Assembly: GCA_029862045.1 (NCBI GenBank) | Contig: JAOTYE010000001.1 | Coordinates: forward strand, 62,001-126,000 | DNA: 64,000 nt | From: Gammaproteobacteria bacterium | GTDB lineage: Bacteria; Pseudomonadota; Gammaproteobacteria; Steroidobacterales; Woeseiaceae | Reading direction: 5' to 3' | Shown here: positions 53,389 to 61,881 of the stretch, piece after piece | How positions within the stretch are numbered: position 1 is the first letter of the stretch | Layout of the letters: each line of letters begins with the position of its first letter | Made by a program: the position numbers and the translations under genes | The notes under the pieces: model-generated | Told to the model about the DNA's origin: nothing | Databases searched by the model: none | Seen by the model: the letters and a program-made list of their open reading frames with translations, nothing else

Positions 53389-55924
53389 TGCTGTGCTCCT
53401 TGAGAGCCTCGTCACGCTCTTTCATCGTGCCGGATGACGAGCGCAGGCTCTTTCTCTTTGCCTTCGGATCGTTCGCGGCGCGGCCGTCACCGCCCTGCTC
53501 CGGCGTGTGCACGATGAGGGGTTCGCCGAAATCGATGTCCGGAAACTCCGCAGGACCCACTCGTGCCTCGTGACCCGTCGCCTGCGCATGCAATCCTTTC
53601 AGTACCAGGTCGGGATGTATCGGTACCTGATCGACGCGCACGCCGACGGCATCGAAAATCGCGTTGGCTAATGCCGGCGTGATCGGCAGCAATGGTCCCT
53701 GGCCGGCTTCCTTCGCACCGTATGGACCGCGCTCATCATCGGTCTCGATCATGTAGCAGGTCATTTCCGGCATGTCGTGAAAGCCGGGGCTCTTGTACTC
53801 GAGCATCGACGGAAACTTGTGCACGAGCGACGATGAGAGGTGCTTGGGCAGACGGCGGAACGCCTGTTCTTCCATCATGGCCTCGCCGAGTCCCATGTAG
53901 ACACTGCCTTCTATTTGCCCGAGTGCGAGCACCGGGTTCAGCGCACGTCCGATATCATGAGCTATCCAGACTTTGTCGACGTCATACAGTCCGGTTTTCG
54001 GATCAACCTCCACCTCGAGGACAGCAGCCGAATACGAATAGGTCGGCGACGGACCAACGCCCGCGCCACGGAATCGTCCCGGCGAGCGTGGCGGTATGTA
54101 AGACCCGGTCGTGCCGAGCGTGCCAAAACGTGATTCGGCAATGATGACGGCCTCGTTAAACGCAATTCCTTTGTCTGGATCGTGCGCCGGAAATACCCGA
54201 CCTCCTGTGAATACCAGAGACTCTGCCGGGACCTCCATGTGCTCGCTAACGGCGTTGGAAATTTTATCGCGTGCTCTTTCGGCAGCCTGTTTTGCGGCCT
54301 GACCAACCATCAGCGTTACTCGCGACGAGTAGCTGCCGAGATCCACCGGTGTCAGATCGGTATCACCAACGCACAGGCGAATATCCCTGATATCGATGCC
54401 CAGCACTTCGGCAACCACGACGGCCAGCACGCTATCAGAACCCTGCCCGATCTCCGTTTCGCCGCAGAACACAGCAACATTGCCGCTACGGTCGAGCTTG
54501 ATCTGCACTCCCGACTGCGGCATGTGGTTCCAGTAAATCGGCAGTCCAGCCCCTGTCATGTAGGCACTGCACGCGATGCCGAGCCCGCGACCCTCGGGTA
54601 GCTTGCCGTAGCGCGCTTTCCATCCGCTGCCCTTGACGACCGCGTCGATACATTCCTTCAATCCTATGGTGCCGATACGCAGCCAGTTGGCAGTGATCGT
54701 ATTCGGTTCGACGAGATTGCGCAGGCGCAGCTCCGCAGGATCGATGCCGAGTTCATGCGCCGCTTTGTCCAATTGCACTTCGTATGCAAATCGTGGTTGC
54801 GGCGTGCCATGACCGCGCTTGGGCCCACACGGTGGTTTATTAGTGAACGCCCGTGCGCTTTCGAACCAGTAATTCGGAAGTTTGTAGGTCGTCGTTTGCA
54901 AGGCACCGGTATAGAACGTACTTGCGACGCCGTAACTGCCGAATGCACCGCCGTCCAGTGTTGTGCGCAAATGCTGCGATGCCATGGTGCCGTCTTGACG
55001 GAATCCCGTTTTTAAATTCATCTGCACCGGATGCCGACCACGATGGCAATAGAAAACCTCTTCGCGTGTCAGCGTAATCTTGACCGGACGACCGAGCTTG
55101 AGCGCCAGCTTCGCAACCACAGCTTCGTGGTTAAATGGATCGCTCTTGCCACCAAAGGCACCACCGTTCGAACAGGCAATGACGCGAATGCGTGAGCTCG
55201 GAATACCGAGAGTCTTCGTCAGTGCCCGATGTACGTAATGCGGGCACTGCGTCGATGAATACACGGTTACGCGATCGTCATCTTCGGCAACCGCCACCGA
55301 CGAGTGCTGCTCCAGCGCGAGATGATTACTGCCCTCGTAAAAGAAATTATCTTCCAGTATAAGATCGGCTTCTTCGAAACCTGCTTCGACTTCACCGAAT
55401 TTCAGCGAGACTTTTTTGTGAATATTCCCTTCGTCCGCATAATCATGGATTTGCGGTTCCGGCGTCGCGAGAGCTTCGGCTACGCTGGCAATTGTCGGTA
55501 ATGGCTCGTATTCGACTTTGACTGCGAGCGCAGCTGCATGCGCTATGTCTTCGGTGACGGCCGCAACAGCTGCCACCGAATCACCGACGAAGCGCACCGT
55601 ATCAATGGCAAGTGCGTGCTCGTCCTCCGACACCGGCATGATGCCGAATGAGTCGGGCATTTCCGCACCGACCAACGTTCCGAGCACGCCGTCCATGGCC
55701 AGCGCGGCAGATAAGTCGATGTCCCTGATGCGTGCGTGCGGCACCGTGCTGCGGACGAGTTTTACGTAGACGGTACGAGGAAAGTGCACGTCGTCAGCAA
55801 AACGCGTCTGACCAGTTACTTTCGCGCGGCCATCAACGCGGCGAAATGGTTTACCGACGAGATTGAATTCGGTTTCCGTTGCGTCACCTTGCTCTTCCGG
55901 CGGTTTGGATAGTGCCTTGGCCAT
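53366..55924 (-). CDS. hcrA: 4-hydroxybenzoyl-CoA reductase, molybdenum subunit
   Basis: 852 residues of the xanthine-dehydrogenase Mo family: NLVGKPFRRVDGRAKVTGQTRFADD (N-terminal), IACSNGGAFGGKSDPF (Mo-cofactor loop), CGETEIGQGSDSVLAVV, and GPYGAKEAGQGPLLPITPALANAI near the catalytic Glu. Reductively dehydroxylates 4-hydroxybenzoyl-CoA to benzoyl-CoA. It exceeds the roughly 770 residues I recall for Thauera HcrA, chiefly through a charged C-terminal tail of about 80 residues after LVLKGLHAQA. Genes run hcrC-A-B in this operon, downstream of boxC-boxB. Confidence 0.92.
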   Translation of the reverse strand: MAKALSKPPEEQGDATETEFNLVGKPFRRVDGRAKVTGQTRFADDVHFPRTVYVKLVRSTVPHARIRDIDLSAALAMDGVLGTLVGAEMPDSFGIMPVSEDEHALAIDTVRFVGDSVAAVAAVTEDIAHAAALAVKVEYEPLPTIASVAEALATPEPQIHDYADEGNIHKKVSLKFGEVEAGFEEADLILEDNFFYEGSNHLALEQHSSVAVAEDDDRVTVYSSTQCPHYVHRALTKTLGIPSSRIRVIACSNGGAFGGKSDPFNHEAVVAKLALKLGRPVKITLTREEVFYCHRGRHPVQMNLKTGFRQDGTMASQHLRTTLDGGAFGSYGVASTFYTGALQTTTYKLPNYWFESARAFTNKPPCGPKRGHGTPQPRFAYEVQLDKAAHELGIDPAELRLRNLVEPNTITANWLRIGTIGLKECIDAVVKGSGWKARYGKLPEGRGLGIACSAYMTGAGLPIYWNHMPQSGVQIKLDRSGNVAVFCGETEIGQGSDSVLAVVVAEVLGIDIRDIRLCVGDTDLTPVDLGSYSSRVTLMVGQAAKQAAERARDKISNAVSEHMEVPAESLVFTGGRVFPAHDPDKGIAFNEAVIIAESRFGTLGTTGSYIPPRSPGRFRGAGVGPSPTYSYSAAVLEVEVDPKTGLYDVDKVWIAHDIGRALNPVLALGQIEGSVYMGLGEAMMEEQAFRRLPKHLSSSLVHKFPSMLEYKSPGFHDMPEMTCYMIETDDERGPYGAKEAGQGPLLPITPALANAIFDAVGVRVDQVPIHPDLVLKGLHAQATGHEARVGPAEFPDIDFGEPLIVHTPEQGGDGRAANDPKAKRKSLRSSSGTMKERDEALKEHSSATLTTD

Positions 55925-55933
55925 TTGGCGTTC

Positions 55934-56503
55934 CTATTTTGGAATCTCGGTGCCCATGAATAATTCTTCGTCCGGCCGCCAATCGTCACCCCGTTTCTTC
56001 GCAGCTGCCCATTTGACCGCTTCCACAATGCGGTTGTACCCGGTGCAGCGGCAGATATTCCCTGACAGCGCTGCGGTGATTTGTTCGTCGTCGGGATCGG
56101 CTTCTTTCTCCAGCAGCGCTTCCGCCACCATCAGAATGCCGGGCGTGCAATAGCCGCATTGCGCGGCACCGAGATCGGCAAACGTTTCCTGCAACGGATG
56201 CAGATCATTACCGTGTTGCAGCCCTTCGACCGTTTCGATCGACTTGCCGACGACGTCCGTCGTAATCTGCAAGCAGGACAACACCGGCTGCCCATCGACC
56301 AGTACGGCGCAGGCACCGCACTCGCCCAGCTCACAACCGTGCTTGGTGCCGGTCAGCTTGCATTCCTCGCGCAGGACTTCGAGGAGCGTGTGGTTAGTTG
56401 GAAAAACGACCGGATAGTCGTCGCCATTGACCTTGAGAACCGCACCGGTCATTCCGTCCGGAATACCGCTACCATCACCTTTGATTCTTTTCTCAGCCGG
56501 CAT
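55934..56503 (-). CDS. hcrC: 4-hydroxybenzoyl-CoA reductase, 2[2Fe-2S] subunit
   Basis: 189 residues: plant-type 2Fe-2S domain (TKHGCELGECGACAVLVDGQ ... SCLQI) and a helical second 2Fe-2S domain (AAQCGYCTPGILMVAEALL ... NICRCTGYNRIVEAV). This is the small subunit of xanthine-dehydrogenase-type enzymes; with hcrA and hcrB it forms HcrABC. Starts 12 bp after the DUF4863 gene stop and ends 9 bp before hcrA, within one operon. Confidence 0.94.
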   Translation of the reverse strand: MPAEKRIKGDGSGIPDGMTGAVLKVNGDDYPVVFPTNHTLLEVLREECKLTGTKHGCELGECGACAVLVDGQPVLSCLQITTDVVGKSIETVEGLQHGNDLHPLQETFADLGAAQCGYCTPGILMVAEALLEKEADPDDEQITAALSGNICRCTGYNRIVEAVKWAAAKKRGDDWRPDEELFMGTEIPK

Positions 56504-56515
56504 CCCGGGTCACCG

Positions 56516-56992
56516 TCAGGGCGCGGTGCGCGTGAAGTCGATGGCGCCGTCGGGAAGCAAATACAGCACGATTGCCTTCCCGGCGCTCACGGTTGGATAA
56601 TGTTCCGATTCCGGTTCATAAACCATCCAGCCCTGACCCTGGCCATCAAACTCAGCACCGGTCGATACGGGAATGATCATGTCGATCTCGCCATTCGGGT
56701 GCCCGTGATACGGCCCCCGAATATCGTTCATCTCAACGACGTCGATGGAGAAACCATTGGTGTCGGGACCTGCTTTGATGATGCGACCGAATTTAATTCC
56801 GCCCTGCTCATGATCGCAGAGCCAGCCTTCGTCGATACCTTGCCGGCATAGTTCGGCAAGGTCATCAAATGCCTCACCACCGGGCGGGAAGTTCTCGTTC
56901 AGGAACACCTGCAAGCTATCGTCGAGCGGCTGTCCGGCAATGCGTGCCGTAATCGTTGCTATCGCCTCAGCAAAAGCCCGTTGAGCAGTCAT
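56516..56992 (-). CDS. DUF4863 / 4-hydroxylaminobenzoate-lyase-like protein
   Basis: 158 residues. A short helical N-terminal part (FAEAIATITARIAGQPLDDSL, FPPGGEAFDDLAELCRQGI) leads into a small cupin-like barrel with GPYHGHPNGEIDMIIPVS (His/His/Glu metal-ligand-like) and VSAGKAIVLYLLPDGAIDFTR. I recognise this as the family of PnbB-type 4-hydroxylaminobenzoate lyases (DUF4863), often found beside box genes. No nitrobenzoate reductase is present, so in this operon it may act on an oxygenated intermediate of the box pathway. Start at 56992 follows the boxB stop by 10 bp. Confidence 0.75.
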   Translation of the reverse strand: MTAQRAFAEAIATITARIAGQPLDDSLQVFLNENFPPGGEAFDDLAELCRQGIDEGWLCDHEQGGIKFGRIIKAGPDTNGFSIDVVEMNDIRGPYHGHPNGEIDMIIPVSTGAEFDGQGQGWMVYEPESEHYPTVSAGKAIVLYLLPDGAIDFTRTAP

Positions 56993-57002
56993 CGCTCTGA
57001 CC

Positions 57003-58442
57003 TCACGCCGCGACCTTGACGTACTCAAAGTCGCCAGGTTGGCCATTGATACCGGCTCTCGGTGCGGAGATCCAGGTGGCGTACTTGCCGGGTGTGGTTT
57101 CCGGCCGCATAAGCGACAGGATGTACTCGAGATCAGCATCGGACGCGAGCCATTCGTCCTTACGTTCATTCCACTCGATCTCCGGGACGACTTCGCCCTT
57201 GTTTGTCACAAAGACGTCCGCAAACTCGCCAACGGCACGATTGAACGCGCGATGTGGCAAAAACAGGGAATGATCGATTTCGTGCGTTTGAAACACACGA
57301 TTCCATCGTTTCATGACTTTCTCACAGTCATCGATGAAGTCATCGGCAAGACGGGCGTTGATCGCGTTCAATGCATGCGTAGCAACGATCTGCACCTGAC
57401 CGTCGACGATCTGAGCGACCGGATAAGTATCACTCTCCAGCTGGTGGTCGTCATCAATCCGTGGCTCGTGGAAGCGACCTTTCAGACTCGCATTGAAGGA
57501 ATTCGCCGCGTTCGTTGATATTTCAGCGCCGAATAAGTCAAGCGTAACCGAAAAATGGAAATTGATTTTCTTCTGAATGGTCGGCAGATCGATACCCCCA
57601 TGTTTGCGTACGCCTTCGATCTCCATCGGGTCCGTAATGCCATTCTCTTTCATAATCTCGCAGGTACGCTGAATGACGCGCTCGACACCCGTCCGACCAA
57701 CGAACATGTGATGACCTTCCTCGGTCAACATGAAGCGAGTTGTTCGTGCGAGCGGATCCCAACCCGAGTTCGCGAGCGACTCGAGCTGCATCTTGCCGTC
57801 GCGGTCCGTGAACGTCGTAAACATGAAGAACGACAACCAGTCCGGCGTCGCCTCGTTGAAGGCACCGAGGATGCGCGGCCTGTCGGCGTCACCGGAGCGG
57901 CGCAATAACAGGTCCTCGGCCTCTTCCCTGCCATCGCGACCGAAATACTTCTGCAGCAGGTAGACCATGGCCCAGAGGTGACGACCTTCCTCGACGTTTA
58001 CCTGAAAAACATTGCGCATGTCATAGAGCGATGGCGCGGTCTTGCCGAGATACCTTTGTTGCTCGACTGACGCGGGTTCGGTATCACCCTGAATGACGAC
58101 GAGGCGCCGCAACATTGCACGATACTCGCCGGGAACGTCCTGCCAGACCGGTTCGCCTTTGTGCTGGCCGAATGCGATCGTGCGCCCTTCCTCTTTTGGC
58201 GCCAACAGAATACCCCAGCGGTATTCCGGCATTTTCACATAGCCGAATTTTGCCCAGCCTTCGGAATCCACGCCAATGGCGGTACGCAAGTACACCTCGT
58301 AGTCCTGGAAGCCCTCCGGCCCCATGGTTTTCCACCAATCGATGTATTTCGGGTACCAGGCCTCCAGCGCTCGCTGCAGTCGTGCATCCGACGCCAGGTC
58401 GACGTTGTTAGGAATCAGTGCTGCGTAGTCGACTTCAGACAT
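57003..58442 (-). CDS. boxB: Benzoyl-CoA 2,3-epoxidase, oxygenase subunit
   Basis: 479 residues, the BoxB length. Diiron ligand helices include NVEEGRHLWAMVYLLQKYFG and LTEEGHHMFVGRTGVERV. Epoxidises benzoyl-CoA with O2 and electrons normally supplied by the BoxA reductase; boxA is absent from the window. It follows boxC by 2 bp. The VPEIEWNERKDEWLASD segment and C terminus are typical. Confidence 0.95.
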   Translation of the reverse strand: MSEVDYAALIPNNVDLASDARLQRALEAWYPKYIDWWKTMGPEGFQDYEVYLRTAIGVDSEGWAKFGYVKMPEYRWGILLAPKEEGRTIAFGQHKGEPVWQDVPGEYRAMLRRLVVIQGDTEPASVEQQRYLGKTAPSLYDMRNVFQVNVEEGRHLWAMVYLLQKYFGRDGREEAEDLLLRRSGDADRPRILGAFNEATPDWLSFFMFTTFTDRDGKMQLESLANSGWDPLARTTRFMLTEEGHHMFVGRTGVERVIQRTCEIMKENGITDPMEIEGVRKHGGIDLPTIQKKINFHFSVTLDLFGAEISTNAANSFNASLKGRFHEPRIDDDHQLESDTYPVAQIVDGQVQIVATHALNAINARLADDFIDDCEKVMKRWNRVFQTHEIDHSLFLPHRAFNRAVGEFADVFVTNKGEVVPEIEWNERKDEWLASDADLEYILSLMRPETTPGKYATWISAPRAGINGQPGDFEYVKVAA

Positions 58443-58444
58443 GA

Positions 58445-60127
58445 CTAGACTCTCCCGCGATCAAATTTGGCACGTTTACCTGTGCCATAAAGCTTTAGTG
58501 CACCCTCACTACCTGCGGCGTTCGGGCGTTGAAAAATCCAGTTTTGCCAGGCACTCAGACGACCGAATATCTTCGTCTCGAGGGTCTCCGGGCCGGCGAA
58601 CCTAAGATTCGCTTCCATGCCAGTCAGAGCATCGGGTGAAAAACTCGCACGCTCTTCGAGTAGCAGGCGAATCTCATCCTGCCAGTCCATATCGTCGGGT
58701 GCATACGTGATCAACCCTGCTTCCAGCGACTCGAGTGCATCGAGGTCCCTGCCGACAAGCTCATGCACGTTGTCGAGACTTTCGGCATCATCGAGAAAAC
58801 GCGTTTCAAGGCGCGTAAGGCCGTTCGACATACGCAAGGTACCGAAGCTAAGTTCGCCGAGTTGAATCGTTGCGGCCGGACGGTCGTCCAGCTGCCCGTC
58901 CAGCATGTAGCTCCGATCTACGGCGAACAGCAGGTCCGCCAGCATGCCGACAAAGCAGCTGCCCTGTTCAACAAAAGCAAACGTCGTTCTCGACGTGACA
59001 TCGAGCCGTTTGTAGGCCCTTTGCATGTACAACAGGATTTCGCGGACAAACCAGTCGTCCCGGTTTGCATCGAGTAGTGCATCGTAGGCCGCAACCCGCG
59101 AGCTATCGCCAGACGTTTTGATAATCAGCGTTCCCAGAGTCGGTTCGTTGAATCGCAGATGCAGTAGCGCATCGTCCATCGCCCGGACTACGGCGAGTGG
59201 CCAGAAATTGACGCCCTGCTTTTTGATTTCATTCACATCGGCAGGCGCATCGCTGTCAGGTGCTTCGATATCCAGTGTCGCGCTGCGACCATCGTGATCG
59301 AGGGAAACAGTAATGAACGGATAGCGGATTTCGTTTTCGTCTTCGCTTCGTTCGAGACGATCGAGAGTAATGCCGGCTTCGCCTTCAGGGCGATCCGACA
59401 ATGCCGCAAGTCCGAGTGCTTTTTCGGTGACCCGCTCGTCGAAATTCGAACGTGGCACGATTTCGTCAACCAGCCGCCAATCGACAGCACGCTTGCCCTT
59501 CATGCCCTCTTCCAGCGTGCAGAAGACGTCGGCCAGATCGCGACGAACCTTGCGCTTGTCGACGACGCGCGTCAGGCCACCTGTGCCCGGCAATACTGCA
59601 AGCATAGGAACCTCCGGTAATGAAACCGCCGCGTTGCCGTCATCGATGAGCATCAGGTACTCGGTTGCAAGCGCCAGTTCGTAGCCGCCGCCGGCCGCCG
59701 TGCCGTTCAGCGCCGCAACATAGGTTTGTCCGGAATGATGACTCGCGTCTTCTATCGAATTCCGCGTCTCATTGGTGAATTTGCAAAAATTGACTTTGTG
59801 CGAGTGGCTTGAGGTGCCCAGCATGCGGATGTTTGCGCCGGCACAGAACATGCCCTGGATGCCGGAACTGATAATCACGGTCCTGACCTCGGGGTGTTCG
59901 AAGCGCAGCCGTTGTACCGCGTCGTAAAGTTCGATATCGACGCCGATATCGTAGGAATTGAGCTTCAGTTCATACCCGGACCCGGCGGGGCTGTTTTCAT
60001 CGACGGCCATGACGAGTCTGGCCACCGGACCAGCAAAGGAAATTGACCAGTGTCGATAGCCATCTGGCGACGTGCGGAAGTCGAGCCGTCCGATCTCCTG
60101 GCCAGCAGATTCAGGAAGTTTATGCAT
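58445..60127 (-). CDS. boxC: 2,3-epoxybenzoyl-CoA dihydrolase
   Basis: 560 residues of the large crotonase-type BoxC family. FCAGANIRMLGTSSHSHKVNFCK and YVAALNGTAAGGGYELALATEY form the active-site loops, and MLAVLPGTGGLTRVVDKRKVRR is a BoxC block. It opens the epoxide ring and releases formate, giving 3,4-dehydroadipyl-CoA semialdehyde. ATG at 60127 lies in an AT-rich stretch with no strong ribosome-binding site. First gene of boxC-boxB-DUF4863-hcrCAB. Confidence 0.94.
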   Translation of the reverse strand: MHKLPESAGQEIGRLDFRTSPDGYRHWSISFAGPVARLVMAVDENSPAGSGYELKLNSYDIGVDIELYDAVQRLRFEHPEVRTVIISSGIQGMFCAGANIRMLGTSSHSHKVNFCKFTNETRNSIEDASHHSGQTYVAALNGTAAGGGYELALATEYLMLIDDGNAAVSLPEVPMLAVLPGTGGLTRVVDKRKVRRDLADVFCTLEEGMKGKRAVDWRLVDEIVPRSNFDERVTEKALGLAALSDRPEGEAGITLDRLERSEDENEIRYPFITVSLDHDGRSATLDIEAPDSDAPADVNEIKKQGVNFWPLAVVRAMDDALLHLRFNEPTLGTLIIKTSGDSSRVAAYDALLDANRDDWFVREILLYMQRAYKRLDVTSRTTFAFVEQGSCFVGMLADLLFAVDRSYMLDGQLDDRPAATIQLGELSFGTLRMSNGLTRLETRFLDDAESLDNVHELVGRDLDALESLEAGLITYAPDDMDWQDEIRLLLEERASFSPDALTGMEANLRFAGPETLETKIFGRLSAWQNWIFQRPNAAGSEGALKLYGTGKRAKFDRGRV

Positions 60128-60250
60128 TATATTTCTGTTTCATGTTACTGTTGGCTAGAAACATGCATGATAACATACGTTCTCCGCTGCCAGGCAAGGT
60201 TCTTTCTCGCAATTCCACGACTGAGTAACAAATTGGCAACACTCTCCAAA
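60128..60250. promoter_or_regulatory. Divergent boxC / bzdR-like regulator promoter region
   Basis: 123 bp, with an AT-rich stretch on a GC-rich background. TGCA occurs at 60123-60126 and 60164-60167, the latter inside the perfect palindrome CATGCATG (60163-60170). TGCA repeats are the core of BzdR and BoxR operators in Azoarcus. The spacing here is wider than the close pairs I recall, so this is only suggestive. Confidence 0.4.
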
Positions 60251-61138
60251 ATGAGCGATATCGAGTCCGGCCGCCTGCTCGAGCGACTGGGTGAGCGCGT
60301 ACGCAGGCTCAGAACACATCGTGGCATGACCAGAAAAGCCCTGGCACAGGAATCGGACGTATCGGAGCGATATCTGGCACAACTCGAGCAGGGTCAAGGC
60401 AACATGTCGGTGGTCCTGCTGGCGCGCGTTGCGATGGCACTACGAACCGAACCGAGTGACCTGCTGCGATCGCGCGAACGGCAGACTGCCGAAGAGATAT
60501 TGATCGCCGATCTGTTGCGAGAGCTGAGCCCGGATAATCACAAGGCATTTCTACAAATGCTGACGGATCACTTCTCGATTCCCGTCGAATCCCGCCAACG
60601 CATTGCACTCGTCGGTCTGCGAGGGGCAGGAAAGACGAGTCAGGGGCAAAAACTGGCCGAGCACCTCGAATTTCCTTTCGTGCAACTTGGTAGCGAGATC
60701 GAAAAGCTGGCAGGGATGAGCACGTCGGAAATATTCGCGCTATCCGGAGCAACGGGATATCGTCGCCTCGAAGAAAGAGCATTGATGCAGACCTTGAAGC
60801 ACTACGACCAATGTGTTCTCGAGACGCCCGGAAGCATCGTGATGGATCCCAGGCTACTGAATACGTTGTTGACGACATGCTTCGTCGTTTGGTTACATGC
60901 GCGACCTGAAGAGTATATGCGTCGCCTCATTGCATTGGGTGACGTCCGACCCATGGAGCATCAGGCGGACGCCATGGCCGACCTGCGGCGCATACTTGCA
61001 GAACGCAATGAGCGCTATTCCCAGGCACACGCGTCGCTCGACACAAACGACAAATGCGTCGCGGACTGTGTGGCTGAACTGATTCGGATCATACCAAGAG
61101 GAATGAAGCACACGATGAACGATGCGCAGGAAGCCTGA
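60251..61138 (+). CDS. BzdR/BoxR-type benzoyl-CoA-responsive repressor (XRE plus shikimate-kinase-like domain)
   Basis: 295 residues. N-terminal XRE helix-turn-helix (ERVRRLRTHRGMTRKALAQE, ERYLAQLEQGQGNMSVVLLARVA), a linker, and a C-terminal domain like shikimate kinase (IALVGLRGAGKTSQGQKLAEHL with a P-loop; PFVQLGSEIEKLAGMSTSEIF). This architecture is specific to BzdR/BoxR, which bind benzoyl-CoA through the kinase-like domain and repress aromatic-CoA operons. Start at 60251 gives the family length; the frame is open to 60050 but enters boxC. Divergent from boxC and followed after 3 bp by a ferredoxin gene. Confidence 0.93.
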   Translation: MSDIESGRLLERLGERVRRLRTHRGMTRKALAQESDVSERYLAQLEQGQGNMSVVLLARVAMALRTEPSDLLRSRERQTAEEILIADLLRELSPDNHKAFLQMLTDHFSIPVESRQRIALVGLRGAGKTSQGQKLAEHLEFPFVQLGSEIEKLAGMSTSEIFALSGATGYRRLEERALMQTLKHYDQCVLETPGSIVMDPRLLNTLLTTCFVVWLHARPEEYMRRLIALGDVRPMEHQADAMADLRRILAERNERYSQAHASLDTNDKCVADCVAELIRIIPRGMKHTMNDAQEA

Positions 61139-61141
61139 CAG

Positions 61142-61462
61142 ATGGCGAGAATAACGTATGTCGAGTTCGACGAAACCGCACACGCAGTTGACGTCCCGTC
61201 AGGATTGAGTGTCATGGAAGGCGCTATCAACAACAATATTCCGGGCATTGAGGCAGAGTGTGGCGGCATGTGCAGTTGCGCGACCTGTCACGTCTATGTG
61301 GATCCGGCCTGGACCGAGGCAACAGGTTCGCCTGGGGATATCGAGCAAGGGATGCTTGAGAGCGCTTGGGATCTGCAGGATACAAGCCGCCTGTCCTGTC
61401 AGATTGAGGTTGGCGACGAACTCGATGGCCTCATTGTTCGTATGCCCGAATTGCAAATCTAG
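61142..61462 (+). CDS. Adrenodoxin-type 2Fe-2S ferredoxin
   Basis: 106 residues. Cluster ligands in [15 protein letters not shown] and a fourth Cys in SRLSCQIEV are the vertebrate-type (adrenodoxin/FdxB) pattern. N terminus [25 protein letters not shown] is typical. Such ferredoxins serve oxygenases or Fe-S assembly. It lies directly after the BzdR-like gene and before a second ferredoxin; since boxA is missing, it is a candidate electron carrier for BoxB. Confidence 0.92.
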   Translation: MARITYVEFDETAHAVDVPSGLSVMEGAINNNIPGIEAECGGMCSCATCHVYVDPAWTEATGSPGDIEQGMLESAWDLQDTSRLSCQIEVGDELDGLIVRMPELQI

Positions 61463-61511
61463 CTTGAGTTCGAATGGCTTTGCGAACTCACTGCGTGCGA
61501 GGGTCCCAAGA

Positions 61512-61835
61512 ATGACGTTTGTCGTTACCGAAAGTTGCATCAAGTGCAAGCTGACCGACTGCGTCGAAGTCTGCCCGGTAGACTGCTTTCACGAAGGTCC
61601 CAACATGCTCGTGATCGATCCTGAAGAGTGTATCGACTGCACTTTGTGCGAGCCCGAATGCCCTGTCGAGGCCATTTTCTCCGAAGACGAACTGCCTGAC
61701 GATCAAAAGCAGTATTTAGGGTTGAATGAAGAGCTCAGCAAGAACTGGCCCGTCATCACCGAAATGAAGGATCCGCCAGCGGATGCCGACGACTGGCGCG
61801 AGGTCAAAGACAAGTTTCAGTATTTGGAAAAATAG
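61512..61835 (+). CDS. fdxA: 7Fe-type ferredoxin FdxA
   Basis: 107 residues. [23 protein letters not shown] and [20 protein letters not shown] carry ligands for a 3Fe-4S and a 4Fe-4S cluster, as in Azotobacter ferredoxin I; the C-terminal tail ([14 protein letters not shown]) is family-typical. Start at 61512 is fixed by homology. A general low-potential ferredoxin, here next to the box/hcr genes, where HcrB or a BoxB reductase could use it. Confidence 0.93.
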   Translation: MTFVVTESCIKCKLTDCVEVCPVDCFHEGPNMLVIDPEECIDCTLCEPECPVEAIFSEDELPDDQKQYLGLNEELSKNWPVITEMKDPPADADDWREVKDKFQYLEK

Positions 61836-61881
61836 AAAGTATGTGGGTTTCCTTCTGTAAACAAATTCAAAGGAACTAGGT

